Source: Xiphias gladius
Lineage: Eukaryota > Chordata > Actinopteri > Istiophoriformes > Xiphiidae
NCBI RefSeq assembly: GCF_016859285.1
Contig: NC_053420.1
Span: 9,310,001 to 9,374,000, forward strand
Reading direction: 5' to 3'
Length of the DNA: 64,000 bases
This document shows positions 1 through 14,177 of the stretch, piece after piece. Below the pieces are notes generated by a model. It did no database searches. It was not told the DNA's origin and saw nothing but the letters and a program-made list of their open reading frames with translations. A program made the translations under genes and the position numbers. The first letter of the stretch is position 1. Each line of letters begins with the position of its first letter.

Positions 1-2529
1 TTAAGCTGTGCTGCTGTCAGAGTGTCAGACTCTGCACATACATAGATCACTCTGCATAGAGAGGGTGAAAGTGAAGTAACAATAAGCGAACTTATTGATG
101 AGGGACTTTAAATCAGCCTATTTATCAGTAAATTCTCACCTATTTAAACAGTTTTCTCTCTGTCCTCTGTGAGTGCACACTTCCTTTCATTTTCTGGACC
201 AAGTATTTGGCCTGTTGTTGATAGAGATGCCTGCGCTGACCGTGAGCGCCGTTACTCCACTAAGGAGATTATGCAACACAGGAGATCAGCCCCGAGAATC
301 ACCCTCATAGATGAACAGTGTGGACTAAATACTACAGACTTAATTGAAACGTCTGGATTGTTTCCAGCCTCACTAATCAAAAGACAAGCGCTAATCTTGG
401 ATGACTCCTTGGACCCGACACAGCAGGGGGGGAGGTGAGTGTTCACAACAAACCAATCAGAGTGCGGCCACAACATTTAGCACTGCAATCCTCAGTGGTT
501 TAAAGTCACTGATTAAATTACACTTTTATTTTGCAAACAACCATTCCTTGGTTGTATTTTTTTTCGTCACTTCATCTGCTGTTAAGAGCACAAAACCATC
601 CTTTAATATAAACTGATGAACACTTTAAATTCATAACACACTGTAGATTCCTCCAAAGCACAAACACACACATTGGGAAGTTTCATTTTCCATCCAACAG
701 CCACACAGGGAGGACGAATGCCGTAAATCACCTACTATTTTGACACCAACATTGCTCACCATTGTATGGGGAGGATCCATGGCTGCAGGCGCTCCAAGCT
801 CATCCAAAGCCTCCCGAGTGTCCTCCCCACGCTCCCATATGGCCCGCTGTAGTGTACAAAACATCATGAGGAGAAATGATCAGTGCGATTCATGAGACTG
901 AATCTTAGCTGACATTTTTTAACACCAAACTGTTGATGGTCAGATAAAAAAGGACTTTAATAGTGAAATGTAATGCACAATTAAAGTTTTCAGCATCATA
1001 ATCCTAAAGGTGTCAATGCTATCACTACTAATAAGGAAAACAACAATAATAATACCACTCTGACAACAAAAATAATCATATTAGCGTTTCATTTATCAGT
1101 TTTACTGCTTCAATTTAACACTATCTATTTAAGGGCAGTCTAAAAATCAAGGTGTATCAGTTTCTCCTTGAGTATTTTCTAATTTGGCTTATTTAAACGT
1201 TAACACAAATTGTTCTATTCTTTACAGTATTCTCACAATGTATCAGTCTTAATATTACAAGCATTAAATTGAGTATACCTCGTTATCCAGCGGTGAAAGA
1301 AGCTTGTCCAAACTCACCCACGCATCCTCTTAGATTAAGCATCTGACCCGGCGGCGGCAGAGTCTTAAGGAGCAGTTGAGGTTTTGACAGAAGGCAGGGC
1401 AGCTACAGTTAAATGTGGCCAAAACAAGACAGATGTTTTGACCAACAACACAGTTTCAATCGATTTGATCAGTCTGAGTACAACGCAAATAAACAAATCC
1501 TCACCCGGCTACCTATTCTTGTTATTTCAGCTTTTGTACAGGGAACACACGGTGTACCTTTGGTTACAAATATTTTTAGGGACTGTAATACTGTAGTAAT
1601 GCAGCAACAAAATCTACAAGACCTTCACATAAGGTCAGTAGATGTCACCTGAAGCCTCTTAATTCTTTGTCTTTTCTGAATACAAACCGTGTTCTTTCCC
1701 CTTGTCTGTCTGTCCGTCCGTCCGCCCCCCATCAGTGTAACTAGCCAGAAACTTAAGCGAACTTTTGTTTGTGCAGCATGGGGCTCATTTTTCTCATTGC
1801 TAGTAAAGTCCTGAACCTGTCCGTCTGCCTGCCAGGTGCTCTTGCTTGGCTCTCTATCATATTTCACACTCGTGTGTAGGATTCACTGGTCATACGCCAG
1901 TTTTTGTCCCTGTGCTCACCTCTCTGCCCTCTCTCTTGTCCATTTACTCTTTGTTGAAAGTCAGTGGCAGTTGATAGATTAAAAAAAAGAGAGGGAGTGA
2001 CAGTTCACATTTACACGACTACAATCTGCTATTATAGTTTATCATGAAATTCATCTGACTGGCTGGCATAAGGTTTGTCTGAATCTGATATTTTTAAGGC
2101 CAATACCAGTGTATTAGACATTTCTGTAGTCATATATCCGGACAGCAGTTGGGCTGCTCACTGTCAAAATCAGAAGGTAACATATATTAAAATGTCAGTC
2201 CACTGAAATTGTATAGAAGATTTAGATTTATACGTCTACCACCATAGTTTTGGTTTAACTTGGAGATACACCAATCCAGCTGTTTCCTCTCCTGATACCA
2301 TTTCTGATACCTGAACTCAGGATATCTGCCCATACCTACAGATGCAAATTTTAGAAATGTACAGTTTAAAATCTCTCACAGCTACGTCAACGCGTGGAAC
2401 TCGCTGGCATAGGTAAGACAGTATTATGCACCAGGGAAAAATCTGGCATTCCACCGTGACTAAATGAATGTAACTTAAAGCAGGAACTGTGAACTTTGTA
2501 ATGACACTGACAAATAAATTGCAGTTGAG
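1..2529. other. Non-coding, nothing recognised
   Basis: AT-rich sequence with only short, unsupported reading frames. No gene, RNA or mobile element was recognised. A GTCC/GTCT-rich patch lies at about 1700-1730. Confidence 0.5.
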
Positions 2530-2848
2530 GTTGTTCCTAACCTGGGGGTCAGGACCCCCCCAATGGGCCTTCAGGTAAGAAGCACAAGGGATCACCGGAT
2601 GATTGAAGGAATAAGAAAGAAAAAAATATGTTTCTGTTACACAAAATTATGTGTGTTTCCAATCTTTATCCACATTTAGTCTTTTTTTCTTGTGAAATAC
2701 GGCATAATTTCACCTGTTCAAAGAGTCCAAGAATTAAATTTGACTCCGTGACTGAAGTGCTGACAGTTTACGTCCACAACCCCTGAAGAGGGATCACAAA
2801 TGGACTTCATTTTAGGGTCACGAGTGGAGAAGGTTGGGAACCACTGAT
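2530..2848. mobile_element. Degenerate hAT-like non-autonomous element
   Basis: The left end carries 'ttcctaacctgggggtc' and the right end 'ggttgggaaccactg', which are inverted relatives of the gtggttcccaacc terminus seen in fish hAT-type MITEs. The interior has the typical 'gggtcac' repeats. No transposase. The class is from memory of the motif, not from a search. Confidence 0.6.
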
Positions 2849-5800
2849 CAAGTGACTGTGGAAACAGATGTGGCCTGTGAATTTTTGAAATATAATTTTT
2901 TAATCATAATTTAACCCCACAGAGAAAATTCAGCAGAAATCTCCGACACATATCTCAAAACCTTGTGAAAAACTCAAACTTTCTGCAAATAGATACTGCT
3001 AGAAATCAGTAAAAAAAAAAAGATTTTTTTTTTTTTTAATGTAATTATGTTGAACTGTTCCTTTTAACCCCAATACCATTTCCTCACACAACATTACCAG
3101 TCACTCTAACTGGGGAAAGAAGCACAACTTAAGTTAAAATGCCTCTAAACAAACTTCAAAAATGGATAATGATTTGAACACAGGCTAGTGTTTAGCCAGG
3201 CTAGACATTTCTTCTAATGCCTCCATCAGGTTCACATATGGTTTTTAGGTTGGTTTGTGGTTTTTCATGACTACGTTTGGATACAGTGTCATGAGATTTT
3301 CTACACACATTCATATTCCCTTCAGGATTGACTGTAATAATGTTGACGATCACTTACATTTTCATCTAGCACCGTCATCAGATCAAATGTTTAGATTCTC
3401 TCATACTTTGGTTTATGACCAAATACCTACACAACTAATGACTTTCCCATCAGCCTCAGCTGTACTTTATGTTAGGAGCTAATTTGAAAGAAAATATGAC
3501 AGAAATCAAAAGATTCAAAATTGGCGCACAGTGTTTATCAAGATTCAAGACTGACTGGTTGTATTTGTGGTTAATGACAGTGACAGGCCAATATCCAATA
3601 CTACATTGAAACATGAACATAGCAAACTAACAAACTGTTTTATCCCTAAAAAAGATAATTAACATTCAACAGTTTTCATTTGAGGCCAGTCTAGGCCTTA
3701 TCACCACCGTGCCACTCTAAAACTCACACAGTACCCATCATACCTTTCCCTGCTGCTAATATACTCTCCTGGAACAACATTGCTCCTTGGCTTATAAAAT
3801 ATTTCTGCACCAAACCCTTGTGTTGAATCCTCGTGAGGTCTCTGGTTGCCTTGTGTAGCCTCAGCGTATTGGCATGTGCAGGAATTAGATATCCCGGCAT
3901 GCGTGTCTCAAAGGTGCTGAAAAAGCCCTGGTTTGCTGCCATGCTGCTGGCGGCAGATGGACAGGTATCCAGTGGAGCCTTGTTAGCCATTATTGCTATG
4001 GTGTGGGTGCATGGGTTGCTGCGTCGGGACAACAGAGCCGCTATAAATCTTTAAGATTGTACAAGTGATGGCACTGGTTTTCACGCACCAGTATGGGTCC
4101 AATAAAAAGAAATAAACAACAACAAAAAAAAACAAAGAAATGGGCCAGTGGTAGTTTACTGATAACCAGAGGTATTCTTACTGTGTTTACAGATGCCTGT
4201 GTTCCTGTATAAACCAATGAACAATGTGTATCCTTTATGCTGTGTTTGAAATATTATTTTACACCAGAACCTGAGAAGATTGTAGAAGCAGGGATAACAA
4301 ACACGATGGAAATAATTTCTTCACTGTATAAAGGCTTTGTTCACTTCCGTGAGGTTTCTACTGGATCACTCTCTTTGATCAAACATACATAATGAATGAA
4401 GGCAAGCATTTAAACCCGCTTCACTATCTCTGCCCTTGGCTGCTTGCACCTGGCTTGAACACTCCATGCAGGGGCTAAAAGCATCACAGGGCGGCCAGCT
4501 CCAGTGTCTCACATTCTAATACTGACATTTACTTTTTATTTTATTTTAGGGTCAGGCAGTACAGTACATATTTGACTGCACTGCATTTAAAGCTGCACTA
4601 ATCAATATTTTTGTGTATAAACAATGGGACAAATGACCGCGTGTAATGTGAAAGGAGTCACACGAAGTGAAAACCTTTAAAGAATAATCACCCTGCTGTT
4701 CCCAAGCTTTATGGAGCCTTTTAGCATCTTTCAGCTCATTATTTTTGGTTTTACGGCCCACGGCTTTAATTACTTTTTGGTTCACTCTCACTGTGAACCA
4801 TTAACCGTCCAGACCAACAGTACACTACCTGCTCAGCACAAAATGGCAAACATACAAAGTTTGCAACAAGCTAGTGAACAAAGTTGAGCAGTTAGCAGCA
4901 GAAGAGATAAATATAGATATGGATATTTTACTCTGGAGTTGGTGGAGGTAAAAATGTAGGCACAGACAACTACAGATGGGTACGATGGGTTCAAGTTTAA
5001 TTAGAATTGGTCTGTTAATGAATGGTTGGATGTTTACGATGAACTGTTTAGTTTGAGTAATAGTTTTACTGTTCACCTGAATTGGACATACAGTACACAT
5101 CCATGAACACCTAGTCTTTTCTTTGTATTTAGGCAGAGGAACACAAGCGCTGTCATCCACAAAGTGATGACGACGCTTTGTTTGAGGCAAGAGGCCCTCT
5201 CGTCATCAAGAGATCATTGCATACATAATGAATAAGCTCCGTGAACGCAGTAGGACACATGCACCATAACTACCCCCCACACATATGAAGACGTTGCCTT
5301 CCCTCTGCTGCCGGGCTCAGTTTGTCACTATAAATTGGACCGCTTAATAAGCACATTTGAACGTCCTCATTTCATCAAGATTTAATTTTCTCCAAATGAT
5401 TCCTCTCTGTTCTGATGTGATAAAACAATCTTTCACATCTGCTGCGATAAAAGCCACCGCATTTTCTTTAAGGGAAGATGCAATTTCGGGATGTGCGTTT
5501 GCCAGCTGATAAGCATAAAAGGGCCTTTTTTGCATTTAAAAAAAAAAAAAAAACAACGTTTATGAGCTGAGAGAAGGTGGAGGGAAGGCAAAAAGAGCTA
5601 GTTGGTCTAAACAAAATGTATTGTGGGGGAAGCATTTCAGATTTCCCGTTCTTGCTCTGTGCACGATCTCAGAGTTGGAAGCAGGAATTTAAAAGGGGGA
5701 AGAGGCCTTGGGACTGAGATGTTGATAAAATATTAACACACACAGGATATTTAAAGCTTCTGACATTTTTTCCCTGGTTGACATGTTGGAAATGGCCTCC

Positions 5801-6190
5801 ACAAGATGTGTATGTAGCCAACAGCAGGGATGCAGATTTCACTCCGAGTTAAACGATGCTGATCAAAGATTTACTGGACTGACTTATTTTAACACACATT
5901 TTGAGAAGGGTCAGTGTTTGCACAGTTTAGTACAAGCAAGTATGAAACTGGAACACACATTTCCTCTGTCATAACTACATGTATCTTTAGGCCATCACAT
6001 GGGATATGGGCATTTTTGTGTACCTATTATTCACTACTCTTCTCCCCTTTCTTGAACATTCACCGAATTGCCGTTATTTATGAATGTTTTATGTTCACGG
6101 TCAGGGCTCACTTCTATTACCCTGAGTATTTAGGCTGTAAATAAAATTCAAAATCAACCTGAAATAATTAATTTGATTCAAAGTAAGTCT
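2849..6190. other. Non-coding
   Basis: No supported gene. Contains an A12/T13 pair at about 3010-3038 and an A-run at about 5538-5553. The segment 3740-4135 is less AT-rich than its surroundings and ends in AATAAA-like hexamers and an A-rich tail (4100-4139), but its reading frames match nothing I know. Confidence 0.4.
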
Positions 6191-6192
6191 TT

Positions 6193-7108
6193 TGGTACCG
6201 TTGTCTCATAAGGCACTCTTGATAAACTGTTTGTAGGTTGTTACTAATGGCTTCATTAGTGGTAAATAAATATTTTACTCTTGCCTTATACATCAGTTAT
6301 AAGCCATCAAAATAACCCAGTTATGGTTTGAAGGTTGTGAGAAATCCCTCTGGCTGGTATTCATCTTTCAAAATTGGTTATAATGCAGTTATAAACGGTG
6401 GTAATCTATTAATAAATGCTGGTGGGTTTTACACGTTCTCATGAACTATGAGGAATATTTTGACATTTTGGGAAATGCAGAGAGTTAAATGTAAAGATAA
6501 ATACCACTCTCGTGTCTGCAGGGTGAATATGATGCTGAAGGCAGCAGCTGTTAGCTTAGCTTAGCAAAAAGACTGGAAATGGTTGTAAACAGCTAGCCTG
6601 GCTGTGTCCTAAGGTAACAATAGCTGCTTACCGGCACCTCTAAAGCTGACTAATTAACACATTATATCACGTTTATTTAATTTGCACTTAAAGTAAAAAA
6701 CGACATGTTGTGGTTTTACAGGCGGTTATGTGCTAAGAGTATTTCTACTGAGCTTCCTACCGAACATAGAGATGAGAGATTGGTTTTGATCCTCTCATTT
6801 AACACAATGCAAGGAAGTAAATAAATCTATTTCCCACAATTTTGAACAAGTCCTTTAATAAGTGGTTAATAGACAGATTTTGGTCCAGATACTCTGATGA
6901 AGTTAAAGAACTATCTAAAAAGATATGTCAAGGGTAATGCTGGAGGAGGATAAACACCAGCAAATGGAATTTTCCGCAACTCAAAGGTTCTTCTTATTAA
7001 AGACTGATATATAAACATTAGTAAATGGGTTGTTAACCCTGAATAAAGCCTGTAGTTATAACTTATAAGCCCTTTATAAAAGCTGACTTATTAGAAAGTG
7101 CCACCGAA
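6193..7108. mobile_element. AT-rich inverted-repeat DNA element, interrupted
   Basis: Termini read 'ttggtaccgttgtctcataaggcac' type on the left and its diverged complement (..cttattagaaagtgccaccgaa) on the right. The flanks contain 'ttataa/taaaccc' repeats typical of small fish DNA elements. A foldback element at 6445-6858 is inserted inside. Confidence 0.4.
6445..6858. mobile_element. Foldback (long-TIR) element, copy 1
   Basis: Starts with the 'aatattttgacattttgggaaat' type arm, carries the 'gttagcttagcttagc' core and 'gactggaaat', and ends with the complementary arm (ctatttcccacaattttgaac..tccttta). Same family as 53741-54268. Confidence 0.65.
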
Positions 7109-7571
7109 ATTTTAAGAGCACCAGGCTCCACATTAACACACTGGCAAAGGGCTTTGTTGTTACCCTGCCCCGTTGTCCTCTCATTCATAACCTTGGTGCA
7201 CAGAGTTTATCAGTCCCTTCACATCTCAGGCCAGAAGGCTGATGTGTAGAGTACAAACACCACATTATCACCTGGTAGTGAATCCTATCGAGTCCTGCAG
7301 CCAGATAATCGCTGGTTTCCCTGTGACCCCCCCCCCCCTCCCCTTTGTTTATTCAGCCCACCTCGTCATTATGCGAAAGAGGATTTTCTCCAGTTTCCAT
7401 ACTGGTCTTTGCTTTTATAATACTTCATGTCTCGTGCTTTTGTATGTGCATATGAGCTCCGGAGCATCTGTCCGTCCGTTGTGCATTGTTGACAGGTTCA
7501 CCGTCCCCCGTGAGATTGGAAGCATGGTTGGCTGACCGGGCCCATTTGTCCCCCCCAGAGAGGTGGAGGAG

Positions 7572-7615
7572 GGTGTGTGTACTAGTGTGTGCGTGTGTGT
7601 GTGTGTGTGTGTATA
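7572..7615. repeat. (GT)n microsatellite
   Basis: GT dinucleotides with one short interruption (acta). Confidence 0.85.
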
Positions 7616-7794
7616 TGTTCTCACACCGACTTAATGGGGCCATCACACAATATGAGTGTATTGATCCTCCATATGACTGTGAAGGGAGCAGGGGTGGACA
7701 TGTGTCCTATTGTATCTCGAAACCCAACCCTACCATTACTTACCTCACCAATAGAAGAGACCGAATTACCGATTAGACGAATGAAGAACTACTT

Positions 7795-8280
7795 GGATCC
7801 TTTTCTTAAATAAAAGTACCGATACAGAAATAAGAAAAAAATGTCCTGCATTCAAGAAATACAGAAAGTACCCCTAAAAGCACGGAAGTATTATCAGTAA
7901 ATATACTTAACTATCCGAAGTCAAAGTACTCGTTCTGCAGAAAATGTCCCCTGTGAGTGACATACTATTATATGTGCCACGATTAGAATGTATACTGATG
8001 AATAAATGCATAAGCAGCAGATTATTATTTTAACAAGTCAAGGTGGAGCTAATTCATCTAATTTACTTTATATACAGCTAGGTAGTAAACTCTTAGTCTG
8101 AAAATTAACTGGTAACTATATAGCAGTCAGAAATGTTGTGGAGTAAAAAGTACATTAGTTGCCTATGAAATGTGGTGGAGTACAAGTATAAAGTGGCATA
8201 AAATGTAAACACCCAAATAAAGTATCTCATAATTGTAATTAAGTACAGTACTTCAGTTAATTTAGTTACTTTCTACAACT
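7795..8280. mobile_element. Percomorph 'aaagtac' dispersed repeat
   Basis: Recognisable by its order of blocks: taaaagtacc, gtcctgcattcaa, gtactcgttctgcag, gcataagcagcag, aaggtggagcta, tttatatacagct, tggagtaaaaagtac, gtagtacaagtat-type and terminal 'ttagttactttctac'. These are common in spiny-rayed fish genomes. Non-coding, probably a non-autonomous DNA element; class uncertain. Confidence 0.6.
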
Positions 8281-9999
8281 GGTATTTATGCAGGATATTT
8301 AAAACAGTTTAGTTTATTTAAATTCTAATCTTAAAAATATCTTTCTCCCTAACTCATTGACTAGTGTCAGAGAAACTGAGGCACAGTCCTTTCTTTCATT
8401 TCTTCAAAAACACCTCTAGAGGGCAGTAATGCTTTCTCCCGCATTCCCCTGTCAGTGAACAAACAAGATTCCAAGTCAGACTCAACATCTACCGACATAA
8501 TCTTCATTTCAACCCAAACAACTCACACCCAGTGACTGCTACAGTATGCTGAAGATGAAACTAAACTCTAAACTCAACCTTTTATAGACTGACTGCAGTT
8601 CTTCTCAGGTGAGGACAGAAAAGCCTCACTGGCAGATATCAGGGCAGGAGTTAATGAGTGTAAAAGCTGAACACCTCCTAATAACGGGCTGTGGTCTGGT
8701 GCCAGGGCAGCCCTGTTGGATTAGCAGCAAGTCCCACAGCGCTTGTCTTCTAATTACAAGCTGGTAGGAACAGTGCAAGCCTGTATGACTGCTCAGCCGT
8801 GATCCTATGGGCATGCTACCATCCCTGACAAACAACACACTCAGTCACCCACCGCTCCCTAACAACAGCAACGAGGCTGTGGCAGCCACGGCCACCTGCA
8901 GCAGGCCTTTGTTCCTGCAGCCTGTGTCCTTGGTTGGGCTGCATCACCCTGCCTGCGTCTCCCTGTTTGCCCCGGTTTCAGTAGAGCGAGCTGCAGAGTG
9001 CTGCACTGCATCGGTGGATCAAAGCAAGACTAATGACTACAGCAGAGATGTAGCTACAGCACCGTGGCCCCGAGTGTTCCCGCTCGCAGTGCAGAGCTGT
9101 AGTTAAACCACAAGTGGACTAAAGATAGCAGATAGCTGCCGTCTTGTCTTATGCTAACTCTAAAAACTGTGCTCTCAGGTGTGGATGTGACCGGTGAGGT
9201 CGAGAGGCTCGCTTAAGCAAACAAAATTTAAGACCACAGCATTGTAAGGTCACCTTAAAGGTACAGCTATGACATATTTTCATCTACTTGTAATGTCTCA
9301 GATTGCAGCAGTAGAATTTATGGATCTGAAAGAAACATGTCTCTATTTTTCCCCAAACAAAGAGCATCTATGGGGAAAAAAATAATGAATATGTTCCATT
9401 TTTCTGATTCTGGCTTACTACACATGGATGTCAGGCCTGTAGTGCCACTGAAAGTTCACAGTGAAGCATTTCTTGAAGAATTGTTTCTTTTTCCTCCTCT
9501 GCCATCTCCTTTCAACCCTTCTCTCTGTCTCCTCCTCTGCTCACGTTTCTCCTCCTCCTCCTATCTCTTTCTCCAACAAAAAGGCTATTAATAGAACACC
9601 CTGCTCTCTCTTTTAAACTGCAGGGTGCATATACCGTGCACTTAAAGGGAGAAAGAAGCTCCAAGACACCAGGAGGCGTTTGAAAATGTCCTCCACACTG
9701 CCAGAGGCTACAAAGGCGCTAGATGGCCTAAGAATAACAACAAAGAGGCTTTTGATCGATTCATTACATTTTGTATCAGCGCAGACGCTCTTCGGCTAAA
9801 TTTAGCTCCTCAAATCATTTGCAGACTAAATACCTTGCGAACAATGGGATGTGAGGGAAAAAGGCTGGATAGACATTTGAAAAACACCCCTCACATATTT
9901 TCAGTAAGTTGTGCTTCTTCCGTATAAAAATCACATTATTTTTTTTACCTAAAGAGGTGCAGTAATCACAATTAAAGCATGGCACACAATGAACAGACT
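8281..9999. other. Non-coding, nothing recognised
   Basis: No supported coding sequence. A CTCF-like motif lies at 8413-8426 and a CTCC-rich patch at about 9495-9565. Confidence 0.5.
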
Positions 10000-11288
10000 C
10001 AGAACAATTTCAGTTGAATTATTATTGATATTACTTTGTCAGGGTTATGATCATTTGGAAGGATTATATGCATTTTTAATTTCATGTTTTTCTTGTCCAT
10101 AGATTGTCCTTTTTGTCTTGTAAAGTGCAGATAATACTACGTTTTAAATCCAGACTTCACATACAGTATATAGTACAAGGTTTTTGCTCCATCATCCATT
10201 GGTTAATATTTACATTATTCTCTCACATTTCATTTCATAGAAAGAAAATCCATTATCCACTGTACCAACGTTGATGGATGTTTTCAGGCCTCTATGATAC
10301 GGGGGAGGACGGGGGGGTGTGAGGTGAACAACTGTACACACTGTTTCAGTGGATGCCACACTATCAGGCTCTGGGGTCAAATGAAAAAAAAAAAAAAGTT
10401 CTTTCTCAAACACACACATGCATACAGATTGCATATTGATCATCTCGTTTCCCATATGTATGAGTTTTGTTTTGTTTTTAATTTCCATGTAGGAGCCATG
10501 TCTCAAAGAGCTGACATCGCAGTTCAAACAAACCCAAAGTTCAGAAAGGTCATATTCACATTCAGCTAACGTGTGAGTGTTTGACGTACAGTAGCAGAAT
10601 ATTGCAAAGTGTTTCACATTTGCTTAAAGGTTTGCTTCAAAATTCTCTGCCAGCTCTCAGGATCAACATATAATTAGTGCCAGGTAAAACACAAAAATCT
10701 CTACTTAAACCTTCTTTCTCCCCCAAAACTACCAGCTGATAGTCATTCTCTGCATAGATTTCTCAGTGTATTCACTGTTGGGCACCCTTCTCATGGAGTG
10801 GATTTGCTGGTGGGTCCCTCAGCATGTGAGAGATGATATTTTTAGAGGCTGTGGTGCTCCCGATAAAGCAATACAAGATCATTTTTAATTGACTTTGTTT
10901 CCACGGAATAAAAACATTGTACAGATTAAATCTGCGGGTATACAGATGAGGATGATTCTACTCGTCTTTGTGCTTTAAGCAGAAATAATCATCAACTACA
11001 ACATTGTGTTTTCTAGTATATGAGTTGCTACAGTGAATTTGGCTGAGGTACAGTAATGTGCCCAGTGTAAAACATAACATAAATGTTAACACATATATGC
11101 AACATTTATCATAAATATCTGCCCAAAAAATGCAATGAAGACAATAAGATACAATGCATTTTCATGCATAGACAAATATTTTTGGTCAGACTGAGTGTTT
11201 GTTTTTTCCCCCCACATATACAGATATGCAAATGGCCGTTGCATAAATGCAGCTGTACAACCAGGCTAAGACACTGACATTCAGTGGT

Positions 11289-11322
11289 TCTCTCTCTTTC
11301 TCTCTCTCTCTCACACACACAG

Positions 11323-11358
<36 letters not shown>
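11289..11358. repeat. (TC)n-(AC)n compound microsatellite
   Basis: A TC-rich run passes into AC dinucleotides, within the probable kcna2 3' UTR interval. Confidence 0.9.
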
Positions 11359-11361
<3 letters not shown>

Positions 11362-14139
11362 TACATAGCTCTGCATCAACTCACCCACATCAATACTCAA
11401 TTGATGATCAATAAGATCTTGGTTGGATTGCAGGGGGGTCCATAAAGGTTCATTCTTTTTTTTCTTTTTTTTTTTTTAAAACAAACATCGATAGTCTCCA
11501 CACAGAGCCCTCCACCAAAGGATTATGGGAAAATTGCTAAACGACTGTTTAATCTGGTCCTACCTCAAGTTACTGACCATTTTCACATGTCAATCCACCT
11601 CTATGCTAATGTTGGGAACGCAACAAAAATAACTGCTCCACTTTATCTAGTATAGCTCTCTAAAAATCCTTTCAAGATACATGAAAACAAACATGGATTT
11701 GGACAGAGAGACGACTTCAGAAGCCTCATGACAGGCAGGTGGACAAGGCATCCTGAGCACATACTGGCAGCAATGGCATAAAAACATTTTGCTACTGCAG
11801 GATAAAGACTGTAGTGAGCAGAATGAAACCCTAAGAATAAAAGATGTACATCCTGGCATGACAGAATTCATTTAGACAGTTCTTGCTACAGACCTCCTCC
11901 TAATCCATCACCTTTCTAATTACCTAAGACATCTATGAAAAGATGGAGAAAGGCAAGAGACTCAGGAGTGAAGTCAGAGGACCCCTAGGTTAGCCAATAT
12001 CTGCTACACTGCTGCTAATTATCACTTCCCATATTGACGTTACTGCCTTTGACTGTTACCTTGGCAGTGTTGAGCAAACTGTGGAAAAACTCAGCTGGAC
12101 ACAATCCTAGAATCAGAACCTTATTCACATTTGATGCCAATTTTCGAAGACAGATCGAGCTTCTGCCATCAAAGGCTTTTCATAGGACAGCCAGACTCCA
12201 TTTAAATTCTGACCAGTTTAACGCCAGTAAAAAGCTTTCTGATATATGAATCTGGTTAGGGACGATACAATTTCGAACAACGCCCTGCCTTTCAACAACT
12301 ACTTCACAGAAAGCAGTTTTGAACTAAGTGGAGCAAATCTCTACTATTTAAACCCAGGACATGTGTCAGGTTTGCTGGAAAACTCTTCACTAAAGAAAAT
12401 GCTTTTGAAATGGCTAGTAAGAGTGTGTCTTTGGCACTCTGAACAGGCTCTGAAACAGGAGAATATAGAACAGTGCTCGGAACAGTTATTAGTATCATTA
12501 AAAATAAAAACATGGCAATGACCTGCGCATTGTGGAAAGGCTCTCACTTTCTTTTAACATTGCTATTCAAATTTTTTTAATTCTCTGATAAAAGTATATG
12601 TGTACTGTATATGTGTTGTCTGTATACATATATTTTTTATATATATATATAGGAAATAAATATATCTATGTTAATCATTATACTTTTTTGTCTCAGAGGC
12701 TTCTTCTTTGAGCTTAAATGCATGCTTCTAGGAACGTTTTTGAGGACATGCAACACTAGGAGAGTAGCGTAAACCCAGATAAAAGGCAGTTCAGGGGAAG
12801 CATTATTCTATACACGAGTCCTTAAAAGTCGCTATTTTGATCATGAGGACGTGATCATTAGACGAATCTGTGAAAAAAGAAAGCACTGCAAGTCTATTAC
12901 ATCTACTACTGGGATTAATGTCCACAACTAGTGTGAGAGTTTATGCCTAGTTCACGCTCAGCTGCAGCAAAAGTTGAACAGCAATGACTTCTACATGGAA
13001 TGTTAATATTGACGAGGACACCGCATCCTATTAAGCCTAGGATTTGGCCTTATGATTATTCCTTAAGAAATCCTCTAACATACAGCTTCAGGTTTTTGAA
13101 ACAGCTTTCTGCAGGCATACTTTTTTAAAGTGTGGCTTTGTATAGAAGGCAGTGTACAGACAAATATACAGTGGTGTGATGAAGCAAGTGGCAGTTGAGA
13201 AACAAGTAGAAATTCTCATTCAGATAAAAATGTCATGCAATAATCTACTGACTACATTTACTACTAACAGCACCTACCTACCGGCTATCAGTTAAGTCAC
13301 AGTTAATCTACCTATCTATATGAGTAGGTACCATGTGTGTGTGAAACTGTGAGAGACAGACAAAACAAGAAGAAACATTCAAGCTGTCCTCAAAGCTCTG
13401 CAGTAAGACCAGTTTGGGTGAATGGAAGGGGGAAAGCTTGCATTGCAATACATACAGTACATATAAGACCAAAGCAGTGAAAAGTCAAGGCCATTCTCAG
13501 TCATTCATCAGATACTGATGTCTACTGGGAAAAAAAGGTGTCGAACCATAAGCTTAGCGCTGATGGCTGTCATTCATCCTTGAAATAATGTGGTGTACTT
13601 AACCACAAACCTTGTCACAAGTCACCCACAGGCCATATCAGCGCTGGAGTGAGCTTGCTTTATCCTCACACATCCTCTTATCTTTAAATGGTGTAGCATA
13701 AGACAGTTTTGTTTCATTGGCTCCAGGAAGCAGAATATGTAGCGCACAAGTAGGGCTCTTCAGAAAGCGCATGACAGGGCAGTGTGCCTTGGGAAATGAG
13801 GGACCACGGGACAGGGGGCTAAAGCAGGGCTTGTGTTGTGTTGCTTTCTTTATGCAATAATCAATTCTTATCTTGCAGTGTTTCACCCCTTTTTCTTTTC
13901 TTTTTGTGCACTACTGTTGGCTACTGTTGTGAGCAGGAAATTTTTAGGTATCATTATTATTATTATTTTTTTTTTTTAAACAGCCACACACACAAAGCCA
14001 ACTCCATGCAGAAATACAAAATTTGAAATTTCACTCTGTTTGACAGTAATCAGGAGTTGTAAGGGCAAGTTGTAGGGAGTGAAGACAGGATGAGCGCAGG
14101 GTGAGCGAATGGTCTATGTAATATTTTTTTCACTGTCTA

Positions 14140-14177
14140 TCATCATCATTATCATTATCATCATCATCATCATCAAC
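14140..14177. repeat. (ATC)n trinucleotide microsatellite in the kcna2 3' flank
   Basis: Imperfect ATC/ATT trinucleotides about 120 nt past the kcna2 stop; transcribed as GAT repeats if within the 3' UTR. A second A/T-rich trinucleotide and T-run tract lies at about 13952-13978. Confidence 0.85.

Noticed and set aside
3911..3930. RE1-like half site (ggtgctgaa)
   Set aside because: Only the left half matches; the right half fails several consensus positions.
4825..5190. 121-codon minus-strand frame
   Set aside because: No recognisable motif; AT-rich chance frame.
10210..10617. 135-codon minus-strand frame
   Set aside because: Non-ATG-dependent chance frame with a Phe run from poly(A); lies in the presumed kcna2 3' UTR.
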